DNA from: Sulfurimonas sp. | Lineage (GTDB): Bacteria; Campylobacterota; Campylobacteria; Campylobacterales; Sulfurimonadaceae | Direction: 5' to 3' | Assembly (NCBI GenBank): GCA_015663215.1 | Contig: DQSP01000191.1 | Location: forward strand, 1 to 8,386 | DNA length: 8,386 nucleotides | Notes under the pieces: model-generated | Database searches by the model: none | What the model was told of the DNA's origin: nothing | What the model saw: only the letters and a program-made list of their open reading frames with translations | Position numbers and translations under genes: made by a program | Part shown: positions 1-6,857 of the stretch, piece after piece | Layout: every line of letters begins with the position of its first letter | Numbering within the stretch: the first letter of the stretch is position 1

Positions 1-250
1 CAAATGACAAACCGTCAATTAAGATGTCGTTTCTATCTGAAAAATGTTTGATACTTGCTGTAATTGACTTAATACGAGACTTTGTTGCTTCCTCAGTTTT
101 TACACCAAGAAGCATATGAAGTCCACCTTGAAGATCAAGACCTAGAGTTATCTTTTTACCACCTTCACTTTGAGTAAGAGAAGGAAGAGAAAAGCTTATA
201 CCAAAAACTATCGCTATTGCGAAAATGACTATGCGGTAATTAAGCTTCAT
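1..250 (-). CDS. secD: SecD, protein translocase subunit (partial, N-terminal 83 residues)
   Basis: SecD pairs with SecF and YajC around SecYEG and uses the proton gradient to help pull exported proteins through the inner membrane. Only the first 83 codons are in the window; the gene runs off the left edge. Visible are an N-terminal membrane segment (about residues 5-24, rich in I/V/F/A) and, just after it, the family hallmark LGLDLQGGLHMLLGV (about residues 36-50), which opens the first periplasmic domain. The ATG at 248-250 is chosen because it precedes the membrane segment by only a few residues, as usual in SecD, and has a purine-rich stretch (AAGAAG) upstream. The start lies inside the end of yajC (11-base overlap), so the two are probably translationally coupled and co-transcribed. 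The identity is secure from the motif and the neighbour. Confidence 0.95.
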   Translation of the reverse strand, partial: MKLNYRIVIFAIAIVFGISFSLPSLTQSEGGKKITLGLDLQGGLHMLLGVKTEEATKSRIKSITASIKHFSDRNDILIDGLSF

Positions 251-506
251 CCTCGAACTTCTTTGCTACTGCATCTTTAGTAATTTTAGTAATAGTATCA
301 TCATTAAGTTTAACACTTAAAAAGTTTTCTTCTACCTTATGCACAACAACGATAAAACCACCATTAGTGATAACTTTATCACCTTTTTTGAGTGCTTCAA
401 GCATAGCTTTTTTTGCTTTTACTTCATTTTGTTGTGGGCGAATAATTACGAAATACATAACTGCAATTAAAAATACGAAAGGTAAGAGTTGAGAGATTAT
501 ATCCAT
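240..506 (-). CDS. yajC: YajC, Sec translocon accessory subunit
   Basis: YajC is a small single-pass inner-membrane protein that associates with SecDF and SecYEG. This 88-residue protein has the usual length and layout: one N-terminal membrane helix (about residues 7-22), immediately followed by the IRPQQ motif (residues 22-26) that marks the family, a charged linker, and a small cytoplasmic beta domain opening with KGDKVITNGG (residues 41-50). The start ATG at 504-506 has a Shine-Dalgarno AAGGA about 9 bases upstream. It is the first gene of the minus-strand yajC-secD unit, with its own -10 box at 542-547. It is divergent from lnt, an arrangement I recall from Campylobacter jejuni. Nothing is abnormal in the protein. 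Confidence 0.96.
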   Translation of the reverse strand: MDIISQLLPFVFLIAVMYFVIIRPQQNEVKAKKAMLEALKKGDKVITNGGFIVVVHKVEENFLSVKLNDDTITKITKDAVAKKFEDEA

Positions 507-541
507 GTGAATGGTTCCTTGTGTTTAATAAAATTGTAGCG

Positions 542-547
542 ATTATA
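542..547 (-). promoter_or_regulatory. Predicted -10 box of the yajC-secD promoter
   Basis: On the minus strand this reads TATAAT in the context TTTTGTATAATCGC, a good match to the sigma-70 -10 consensus of Campylobacterota, which do not need a -35 box. The predicted transcription start near 535 would give a leader of about 29 bases to the yajC ATG. A second, weaker TACAAT lies downstream at 533-538. The transcription start is predicted, not measured. Confidence 0.65.
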
Positions 548-554
548 CAAAACT

Positions 555-585
555 TATACTAAAGGGCTCTTAAATTGAGTACAAT
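555..585 (+). promoter_or_regulatory. Candidate lnt promoter region with two alternative -10 boxes
   Basis: Two plus-strand -10-like hexamers precede lnt: TATACT at 555-560 and TACAAT at 580-585. The first would give a leader of about 25 bases, similar to the other genes here. The second would put the start of transcription almost exactly on the lnt ATG at 592, which would make a leaderless mRNA. There is no good Shine-Dalgarno sequence before the ATG in either case; the best is a GAG about 12 bases upstream. I cannot decide between them from sequence. Confidence 0.4.
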
Positions 586-587
586 TT
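572..587. repeat. Short inverted repeat AAATTG-AGTA-CAATTT upstream of lnt
   Basis: Perfect 6-base arms (572-577 and 582-587) with a 4-base spacer lie just before the lnt ATG and overlap one of its candidate -10 boxes. A further AAATTG copy is at 531-536, inside the yajC leader. It could be an operator in the divergent promoter region, but five of the six pairs in each arm are A/T, so chance is a serious alternative. Confidence 0.3.
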
Positions 588-591
588 CATT

Positions 592-1800
592 ATGAACAAT
601 ATAATCAAAGCTATTTTTTTAGGTCTTCTCACTGCATTTGTTTTTAGTGCTTTTATTTACCTAGAATATTTTGAACTTACAAACAAATCACTTAACACTC
701 TTTTAGGTGTTATTTCTTTAGCACTTTTTCTCTATATTCCTAAAAAAAGTATCTTAGTCGCAGGGTTTAGCATCGGTATACTTTGGTTTTATTGGATTGG
801 ATATAGTTTTGAGTATCAGGGAGTGGGTTATATGACACCCATCATCACTGTAGCTTTTGGTTTTATCTATTTACTCTTTTTTCTTCCACTTTATTTTACT
901 AACAAGCCATATATTCGTGCTATTTTACTTTTTGCTTTGAGTTTTGTTGAACCTTTTGATTGGAATTGGTTACAAATTGAGCTTATTTTTGTTGAGAGTT
1001 ATATTGGTGTTTTTAAGTATCAACTATTTTTAGTTTTACTCTCACTTACTCTGCCTTCATTTATAGCTGTAAAAAAGTATAAATACCTTCCTCTTTTACT
1101 TATACTCGTGGCGTTTAACTTCTCTCCCCCTAAGCAAGAAGAAGCACCCCTGAAAATAAAGCTCATTGCAACCGACATCAAACAAGAAGTTAAATGGACA
1201 AGAGATGCTTATAAGCCTACATTAAGTATGATTTTTTCAAAAATTAACACTGCCATAAAAGAAAAGTATGAACTTGTAGTATTTCCTGAGTCAGTATTTC
1301 CATTGTACATGAACCATAACCCACAACTTATAGAAAAACTTTTACTACTCTCTAAAGATATAAGTATAGTAGTTGGGACTTTACTTAGAGAAGATAATCA
1401 CAACTATAACGTTACTTACTTTTTTGAAAATGGAGAGTGCAAAATAGCCAAAAAACTAGTACTTGTTCCTTTTGGAGAGTACATTCCCCTTCCAAAATTT
1501 GCTCAAAAAATCATAAATGAGACTTTTTTCAAAGGTGCTAGTGATTTTGTAACAGCGGATACACCGACTGACTTTCTCATAAAAGGAGTGAAGTTTCGTA
1601 ACGGAATCTGTTACGAAGCAACATGTCAGGAGATATATGAGGGAGATGTGAAGTTTGTTATAGCAAGTAGCAACAATGCTTGGTTCGCACCATCCATAGA
1701 GCCAACACTTCAAAACCTACTTTTGAAGTACTATGCTCGTAAGAATGGTGTGACTATCTACCATAGTGCCAACTATAAAGGGAGTGGAGTTATTCGTTAA
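592..1800 (+). CDS. lnt: Apolipoprotein N-acyltransferase Lnt, short C-terminus
   Basis: Lnt transfers a third acyl chain from a phospholipid to the N-terminal cysteine of periplasmic lipoproteins, the last step of lipoprotein maturation. The first ~180 residues contain about seven hydrophobic segments, including the WFYWIGYSF stretch (residues 65-73). Residues ~188-402 form the nitrilase-like catalytic domain. The triad can be placed by motif: E233 in FPES, K288 eight residues before the glutamate of PFGE (E296), and C340 in GICYE, matching E267, K335 and C387 of E. coli; W202 and E342 also fit conserved positions. At 402 residues it is much shorter than the ~510 of E. coli. It stops at about the position of the TNNGITAVI strand, leaving no room for the end of the nitrilase domain or a last membrane helix. 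The ATG at 592 is the first possible usual start after an in-frame stop at 571-573. Function is well supported; the missing tail is the oddity. Confidence 0.92.
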   Translation: MNNIIKAIFLGLLTAFVFSAFIYLEYFELTNKSLNTLLGVISLALFLYIPKKSILVAGFSIGILWFYWIGYSFEYQGVGYMTPIITVAFGFIYLLFFLPLYFTNKPYIRAILLFALSFVEPFDWNWLQIELIFVESYIGVFKYQLFLVLLSLTLPSFIAVKKYKYLPLLLILVAFNFSPPKQEEAPLKIKLIATDIKQEVKWTRDAYKPTLSMIFSKINTAIKEKYELVVFPESVFPLYMNHNPQLIEKLLLLSKDISIVVGTLLREDNHNYNVTYFFENGECKIAKKLVLVPFGEYIPLPKFAQKIINETFFKGASDFVTADTPTDFLIKGVKFRNGICYEATCQEIYEGDVKFVIASSNNAWFAPSIEPTLQNLLLKYYARKNGVTIYHSANYKGSGVIR

Positions 1801-1848
1801 TTTTTCCTTTAATAAACTTAAAAATATATTAATAATATCAAACTTCGC

Positions 1849-1854
1849 TATAAT
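1849..1854 (+). promoter_or_regulatory. Predicted -10 box of the ppk promoter
   Basis: TATAAT in the context ACTTCGCTATAATACA, a perfect hexamer with AT-rich DNA and no clear -35 box before it. A start near 1861 gives a leader of about 28 bases. A modest Shine-Dalgarno (AGG at 1876-1878) sits 10 bases before the ppk ATG at 1889. It lies in the 88-base gap after lnt, so ppk need not rely on lnt transcription. Confidence 0.7.
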
Positions 1855-1888
1855 ACATTAAACAAACTACTTTATAGGTCTTTTTCAT

Positions 1889-3994
1889 ATGTTAAATCTT
1901 AAAAATCCAAATCTCTATAATAATCGTGAACTTTCATGGTTACAGTTCAATACTCGCGTTTTAAAACAAGCACAAGATGAGTCACTTCCTCTTCTTGAAC
2001 GTTTAAAATTTCTTGCTATTTATGGAACGAACTTAGATGAATTTTATATGATACGTGTTGCTGGACTCAAGAAACTTTTTGCTGCTGGTATCATAGTTTC
2101 AGGTGCAGACAAACTTACACCTCTGCAGCAACTTCGTGAGATTCGTACATACTTACATCAAGAGCAACAAGTAGTTGAACATTGCCGTACAGCTATCTTA
2201 AAAAAGCTTGAAGATGAGGGAGTATCTGTAAAAAGCTATGATGAAGTAAACAACCAAGATAAAAGTAAATTAAACCAATTTTTCAATGAAAACATTTATC
2301 CTGTTATTATCCCTATTGCTATTGATTCAACGCACCCATTTCCACACCTTAACAACCTCAGTTTTGGTCTTATTGTTAAACTTCAAGACCTTGATGATGA
2401 GTCAGTTGAGCGTTTTGGGCTTATCCGTGTTCCTCGCGTTTTAGAGAGATTTGTCCAGCTTGAAAATGGAACATACATTCCTATAGAGTCTGTAGTTGCA
2501 CAGCATGTCCAAGATCTTTTTCCTGGCTTTACACTACTCAAATATGCTGCGTTTAGAGTAACAAGAAACGCAGATATTGCCATAGAAGAAGAGGAAGCTG
2601 ATGACTTTATGGAGATACTTGAAGAGGGGTTGAAACTTCGCCGTAAAGGGGAAATGGTTCGCCTTGAAGTAGGTTCAAATGCAGATGATGAAATTATTAA
2701 CTTTTTTAACCGCCATACAAATGTTTATAAAGATGACATCTATAAGTTTCACACCTATTTAAACCTCTCTAGTCTTTGGCAGATAGTATCTAACAAAAAT
2801 TTTGCACATCTCCTTGCAGCTCCTTTTAAACCAAAAAATCTTCCTCCCTTTGATACAAGTGAAAATATTTTTACAACTTTAGAAAAACAAGATGTTTTAA
2901 TGTACCACCCTTATGAGAGTTTTGAGCCTGTTGTAAAGTTCATCCAAGTTGCGAGTAAAGACCCTGATGTAGTTTCTATTAAGATGACACTTTATCGTTC
3001 AGGTACAAATTCTCCTATTGTTAAAGCACTTATGGAAGCGAGTGAAAGTGGTAAACAAGTGACTGTTATGGTTGAACTTAAAGCACGTTTTGATGAAGAA
3101 AACAACCTAATCTGGGCAAAAGCACTTGAAAAATCAGGAGCACATGTTATCTACGGCATAAAAGGTTTTAAAGTTCATGCAAAAGCGACACTAGTAACTC
3201 GTAGAAAAAATGGAAAACTTAAGCAGTATGCACATTTAGGGACAGGAAACTACAACCCTTCAACTGCAAAAATTTATACAGATATGTCCTATATGACAAG
3301 TAAAGATGAGATAACTAATGATCTAACACGATTTTTTCACTTCTTAACAGGTTTTAGTAAAAAAGGAAAGCTAAACGAGCTTTATATGGCTCCTTCACAG
3401 ATAAAACCAAAGATACTTTCACTTATTCATAACGAAACAAGACAAGGTGAAAATGGTCAAATCATCGCAAAAGTAAACTCTTTAGTTGATGAAGATGTCA
3501 TCCGTGCTCTTTATAAAGCGAGTCAAGCAGGGGTAAAAATAGACCTAATTGTACGTGGTATCTGTTGCCTTAAACCAGGGGTTGAAGGTGTAAGTGAAAA
3601 CATCCGTGTTATTTCTATACTTGGAAAATACCTCGAGCACCCTCGTACTTTTTACTTTAAAAACGATGCGGCTGGCGTTTACATATCTAGTGCAGACTGG
3701 ATGCCTAGAAACTTAGTGCGTCGAATAGAACTTCTTACAGCTATAAAAGATGAAACTGCTAAAGATAAAATACTGCAGATATTAAACCTACAGTGTGCAG
3801 ACAATGCACTCTCGCATGAGCTTCAAAGTGATGGTTCTTACATAAAAGTAAAAAGTGATGAGGAATATATAATCCATAATCATAGACATTTAGAAGGATA
3901 TGTTAACAATATAGTTAAAGCTAGTAAAAAAGAGTCTACAAACTACACAGCAAATCTAGCTACTAAAATTTTTACAGACAGAGAGGAGGAGTAG
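1889..3994 (+). CDS. ppk1: Polyphosphate kinase 1
   Basis: PPK1 reversibly moves the terminal phosphate of ATP onto a growing inorganic polyphosphate chain, forming an energy and phosphate reserve that also affects stress tolerance. The 701-residue length is typical. The four-domain layout is visible: the N-terminal helical domain starts with NRELSWLQFNTRVL (residues 12-25) and contains YGTNLDEFYMIRVAGLK (45-61). The head domain follows, and then two phospholipase D-like catalytic domains. The histidine that is autophosphorylated is H430 in FKVHAK; H449 in HLGTGNYNPSTA lies 19 residues later, the same spacing as H435 and H454 of E. coli. H584 (EHPRTFYF) matches the third conserved histidine. 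R370 and R400 fit the conserved arginines near the metal and phosphate. All key residues are present, so I expect an active enzyme. Its last codons carry the ribosome binding site of the carbonic anhydrase gene three bases downstream. Confidence 0.97.
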   Translation: MLNLKNPNLYNNRELSWLQFNTRVLKQAQDESLPLLERLKFLAIYGTNLDEFYMIRVAGLKKLFAAGIIVSGADKLTPLQQLREIRTYLHQEQQVVEHCRTAILKKLEDEGVSVKSYDEVNNQDKSKLNQFFNENIYPVIIPIAIDSTHPFPHLNNLSFGLIVKLQDLDDESVERFGLIRVPRVLERFVQLENGTYIPIESVVAQHVQDLFPGFTLLKYAAFRVTRNADIAIEEEEADDFMEILEEGLKLRRKGEMVRLEVGSNADDEIINFFNRHTNVYKDDIYKFHTYLNLSSLWQIVSNKNFAHLLAAPFKPKNLPPFDTSENIFTTLEKQDVLMYHPYESFEPVVKFIQVASKDPDVVSIKMTLYRSGTNSPIVKALMEASESGKQVTVMVELKARFDEENNLIWAKALEKSGAHVIYGIKGFKVHAKATLVTRRKNGKLKQYAHLGTGNYNPSTAKIYTDMSYMTSKDEITNDLTRFFHFLTGFSKKGKLNELYMAPSQIKPKILSLIHNETRQGENGQIIAKVNSLVDEDVIRALYKASQAGVKIDLIVRGICCLKPGVEGVSENIRVISILGKYLEHPRTFYFKNDAAGVYISSADWMPRNLVRRIELLTAIKDETAKDKILQILNLQCADNALSHELQSDGSYIKVKSDEEYIIHNHRHLEGYVNNIVKASKKESTNYTANLATKIFTDREEE
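3984..3989 (+). promoter_or_regulatory. Strong ribosome binding site for the carbonic anhydrase gene, inside ppk
   Basis: AGGAGG, the best Shine-Dalgarno match in the window, lies in the final acidic codons of ppk (REEE) and 8 bases before the ATG at 3998. Ribosomes finishing ppk at 3994 would be released right at this start, which suggests translational coupling. Confidence 0.8.
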
Positions 3995-3997
3995 TCA

Positions 3998-4543
3998 ATG
4001 TTATATAACTTCAAAAACTTTACACCTAAGATAGGAAAAGATACATGGATTGCACCCTCTGCTGATGTCATAGGTGATGTAACTATTGGTGAAGATTGTT
4101 CTATCTGGTTTGGGACAGTTGTTCGAGGGGATGTTCATTACATCACTATTGGTGACAGAACAAGTATTCAAGATCTCAGTATGGTGCATATTACTCACCA
4201 TAAAAAAGCTGATAGAAGTGATGGAAGTCCTACTGTTATAGGTAGTGATGTAACTATCGGTCACCGTGTTATGCTTCATGGCTGTACTATTGAGGATGCT
4301 TGTCTTATCGGTATGAGTGCGACAATACTTGATAATGCTGTTATAGGCAAAGAGTCTATTGTAGGAGCTTCTTCACTCGTTACAAAAGGAAAAGTTTTTC
4401 CTCCGCGTTCACTCATCATGGGAAGTCCTGCTAAAGTTGTCAGAGCGTTAACTGATGCAGAGGTGGAGGAACTTTACGCTGGGGCTAAACGCTATGTGGC
4501 GTTTAAGAATGAGTATCAACCTAAAAATGGGGATACTATTTAA
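3998..4543 (+). CDS. Gamma-class carbonic anhydrase family protein
   Basis: A 181-residue left-handed beta-helix protein of the gamma carbonic anhydrase / YrdA / CaiE family; characterised active members interconvert CO2 and bicarbonate as trimers with metal between subunits. Hexapeptide repeats run from about residue 23 to 128 (for example VIGDVTIGEDCSIW). The three metal-binding histidines are present: H64 in MVHIT, and H89 and H94 in GHRVMLHGC, with the five-residue spacing seen in Cam of Methanosarcina. R43 and D45 (VVRGD) and Q58-D59 also match conserved active-site positions. The acidic proton-shuttle loop of Cam is missing, since RGD is followed by VHY rather than a glutamate; this is common in CamH-like and YrdA-like members, many of which have unproven activity. 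The protein ends with a helix (about 152-170), as usual. Three bases separate it from ppk. The enzymatic function is likely but not certain; an acyltransferase of the same fold is less likely. Confidence 0.88.
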   Translation: MLYNFKNFTPKIGKDTWIAPSADVIGDVTIGEDCSIWFGTVVRGDVHYITIGDRTSIQDLSMVHITHHKKADRSDGSPTVIGSDVTIGHRVMLHGCTIEDACLIGMSATILDNAVIGKESIVGASSLVTKGKVFPPRSLIMGSPAKVVRALTDAEVEELYAGAKRYVAFKNEYQPKNGDTI

Positions 4544-5718
4544 GTTCTATAGTCCGCATTTATCTTAACGTACTCATAACCTAAGTCACATCCAAAAGAT
4601 GTGAACTTACCCTCTCCTAAACCTAAATCACAGGAGATGCTAAAAGAGTCTAACTTCATTATCTTAGAAGCTTCTATCTCCATCGCATCATCAAAAAGCA
4701 ACTTACCACTATCGTAAACACAGAGTTCATTAAATGAAATACTGAGTGTTTCTTCGTTCGCATCTACACCACTAGCACCAACTGTTGAAGCTATTCGACC
4801 CCAGTTTGGGTCTTCACCATAGAGTGCTGTTTTTACAAGAAGTGAGTTTGAGAGTGCTTTTGCTAATACTTCTGCTTCTTTATCACTCTTAGCACCTGTA
4901 ACTTTGTAAGTAACAAGTTTTGTAGCACCTTCGCCATCACGAACCATTTCACGAGCTAAGAAGAGCATTATCTTAGTTAGTGCTTCTTTAAAAGCTTCTC
5001 TATTATATGCCCCTGAGATTTTATTACTTAAAAGCATGACTGTATCATTTGTAGAAGTATCACCATCTACACTTGCTGCATTAAATGTAGTAATTGTAAC
5101 TTCATCTAAAATTTCTTGCATCTCATCTTTACTAACATCTGCATCAGTTGTTATAAAGCATAACATAGTTGCCATAGCAGGGTTTATCATGCCTGCACCT
5201 TTTGCCATCGCCCCAATGCTAAATGCAGTGCCATTTTCAAGTTCTACTTTAAAAGCTTTCTCTTTTGAAAAACTATCTGTTGTCATTATCGCTTTTGCTG
5301 CAGAATGAGGCTCTTTTTTTGTAAAATCAAAGAGTTTTACCCCTGCGATTATTTTTTCTTGAGGCAAACGAACACCGATAACACCTGTTGAACTCATAAC
5401 TGGGTTTATAATATTATTTGGAAGTGTTGATAAAATAGTTTCTATATCTGTTATCCCAACTTTTCCAGTCATAGCATTTGCATTTTTTGCATTAATAAGC
5501 ACAAAGTTTGTTTTAAACTCACCCTTTGTTCTAAAGTGTCTAATAGGTGCAGCTGACATCTTATTTGTAGTAAAAACGGAAGCAATTTCACACTCTTTTT
5601 GAGAATAAATAAATGCCATATCTTTTGCATTATCTGCTTTTAAACCAGCACTAATACCATCAGCAAAAAAACCTTTTGCACTACAAACACCACTGAAAAG
5701 TTCACTTAACTTATACAA
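4540..5718 (-). CDS. argJ: ArgJ, glutamate N-acetyltransferase / ornithine acetyltransferase
   Basis: ArgJ moves the acetyl group from N2-acetylornithine to glutamate, giving ornithine and recycling N-acetylglutamate in arginine synthesis; some members also use acetyl-CoA. The protein is 392 residues, normal for the family. It is made as a precursor that cuts itself before a threonine. Here the site is A183-T184 in NPAMATMLCFITTDA, so T184 would be the nucleophile. The oxyanion-hole pair T111-G112 (SSTGVIG), K173 (KGAGMI), the GEGATK motif (262-267), GEDPNWGRI (301-309) and the typical C-terminal NADYRT are all present. The start is TTG at 5716-5718, chosen because an AAGGAG Shine-Dalgarno lies exactly 7 bases upstream and because the family N-terminus (FSGVCSAKGFFADGI) would be lost from the next Met at residue 34. 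It overlaps the channel gene by 8 bases, suggesting coupling. Sequence alone cannot show whether it also has N-acetylglutamate synthase activity. Confidence 0.96.
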   Translation of the reverse strand: MYKLSELFSGVCSAKGFFADGISAGLKADNAKDMAFIYSQKECEIASVFTTNKMSAAPIRHFRTKGEFKTNFVLINAKNANAMTGKVGITDIETILSTLPNNIINPVMSSTGVIGVRLPQEKIIAGVKLFDFTKKEPHSAAKAIMTTDSFSKEKAFKVELENGTAFSIGAMAKGAGMINPAMATMLCFITTDADVSKDEMQEILDEVTITTFNAASVDGDTSTNDTVMLLSNKISGAYNREAFKEALTKIMLFLAREMVRDGEGATKLVTYKVTGAKSDKEAEVLAKALSNSLLVKTALYGEDPNWGRIASTVGASGVDANEETLSISFNELCVYDSGKLLFDDAMEIEASKIMKLDSFSISCDLGLGEGKFTSFGCDLGYEYVKINADYRT

Positions 5719-6841
5719 ACTTCAGCTCCTTAGGCTTAACTCTCTGTCTTAGCAAACCTTTTGTTGTTGCTATACCTTTTTGTGTACCAATTACAAGTAG
5801 TTTACATTCACTAGTTACAAGAACATCACCCTTTGGCATACTGATAAACTTACCATCTTTTTTTGTTATACCTACAACTGAAGTGTTGGTCATCTCTCTT
5901 ATGTGTGTCTCTTTGAGTTTTTTGAGTACTGCCCATGAAAACTTAGGTACAAATATTTCTTGCATATCTAAAGGATTATCACTTTTATAGAGAAACTCTT
6001 CTAGTAAGTTCTCCATATCAGGACGAGCCGCCATAGCACTCACTCGTTGTGCTGTAAGCTTGGTTGGGCTTACTACTGTATCTGCACCTAACTTTTTCAA
6101 CTTCTCCACATCACCAGCACTCTCAGCAGAAGAGATAATGTAATATGGTCGAGGGAGAAAGTGCTCTTTTTCAAAAAGTCTTACGGATGCTATTAATGCA
6201 ATATTATCTGAGATAGAACTAGAGAGTGCTATGAGTCCTTTTGCAGAAGAGAGGTGTGCTTTGAGCATTGATAGTTCGGCATGAGGTTCTGCTTGTAGAT
6301 AGTGTGGATATTTATGCTCAATTGCCCACTCATGTATCTCTGGTCGAGGATCCACCACAATAAAAGGAATATGGTTTTTACGAAGTTGATTTGTCACTTC
6401 AATTGTATAATCATTATGATGACAAATAACAAAATGCTTTTTAAGTCTAACTATTTTATATAACATTCTTCTTTCCTTTAATATTGAAACTATTTTACCC
6501 TTGTTTAGTTCAGAAACTAAAATACCGATAGCACTTGAAAAGACCGCAAAACCTGCAATTATCAAGTTAATCGTAAATATTTTTCCAACATTTGAGAGTT
6601 CATGTACCTCTCCAAAACCAACTGTCGTAAAAGTTATAGCTGTTTGATAGATAGCATCAAATATTGGAAAGTCTTCTATGATTACATAACCAATAGTTCC
6701 AATTAACATAACAAATACAGTGAGTATTAAAGGGAGTCGAAAAGGTTTTAGGTGAGGATAAACTTCAGGAAGAAGCTTAGGGTCAGGTTTGGGAGCTATC
6801 TCCCAATTTAGAAACTTACGAATCCTTACTAAAAGATTCAT
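5711..6841 (-). CDS. Two-TM potassium channel with cytoplasmic RCK (TrkA-N/TrkA-C) domains
   Basis: A 376-residue inner-membrane potassium channel subunit, expected to work as a tetramer. After a ~33-residue cytoplasmic N-terminus come TM1 (about 34-54), a pore helix, the selectivity filter TTVGFGE (72-78) and TM2 (about 88-112). This is the MthK-like two-TM layout. An RCK_N (TrkA-N) Rossmann domain follows (about 134-260), then an RCK_C (TrkA-C) domain (about 292-365). The filter GFG rather than GYG is a known variant in bacterial channels. The first strand and turn of the RCK_N read HFVICHHNDYTIE (136-148): the usual GxGxxG glycines are replaced, although an acidic residue at the end of the second strand (D164) is kept. 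The ligand may therefore differ from NAD(H). The gene follows rpmB by 16 bases with an AGGA Shine-Dalgarno 7 bases before the ATG. I recall the same neighbour pair in Helicobacter pylori, whose channel is required for colonisation; that comparison is from memory. Confidence 0.92.
   Translation of the reverse strand: MNLLVRIRKFLNWEIAPKPDPKLLPEVYPHLKPFRLPLILTVFVMLIGTIGYVIIEDFPIFDAIYQTAITFTTVGFGEVHELSNVGKIFTINLIIAGFAVFSSAIGILVSELNKGKIVSILKERRMLYKIVRLKKHFVICHHNDYTIEVTNQLRKNHIPFIVVDPRPEIHEWAIEHKYPHYLQAEPHAELSMLKAHLSSAKGLIALSSSISDNIALIASVRLFEKEHFLPRPYYIISSAESAGDVEKLKKLGADTVVSPTKLTAQRVSAMAARPDMENLLEEFLYKSDNPLDMQEIFVPKFSWAVLKKLKETHIREMTNTSVVGITKKDGKFISMPKGDVLVTSECKLLVIGTQKGIATTKGLLRQRVKPKELKFV
5726..5731 (-). 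promoter_or_regulatory. Ribosome binding site that decides the argJ TTG start
   Basis: On the minus strand this is AAGGAG, 7 bases before the TTG at 5716-5718 and within the last codons (PKEL) of the channel gene. Its quality and spacing support a non-ATG start for argJ, where no in-frame ATG is available near the conserved N-terminus. Confidence 0.75.
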
Positions 6842-6857
6842 AATATTTTCCTACTAC

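Noticed and set aside
1456..1713. Minus-strand open frame inside lnt
   Set aside because: It lies opposite the conserved catalytic region of lnt, has no ribosome binding site and shows no recognisable protein features.
1789..1860. Possible frameshift that would extend lnt by about 23 residues
   Set aside because: The shifted frame runs through the ppk promoter, gives a short tail without nitrilase or clear membrane-helix features, and would still leave the protein far short of the usual length.
2383..2583. Minus-strand open frame inside ppk
   Set aside because: Low-complexity, serine-rich translation opposite a well-conserved ppk region; a shadow frame.
4001..4279. Minus-strand open frame inside the carbonic anhydrase gene
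   Set aside because: Its sequence mirrors the hexapeptide repeat periodicity of the real gene and has no protein-like character of its own.
4531..4555. Possible hairpin across the convergent stop codons (ACTAT / ATAGT arms)
   Set aside because: Only a 5-base AT-rich stem with a 9-base loop, a bulge before the next two pairs and no T-tract; too weak to call a terminator.
5036..5308. Plus-strand open frame inside argJ
   Set aside because: It is opposite the argJ autocleavage region, and its hydrophobic composition comes from the antisense of conserved argJ codons.
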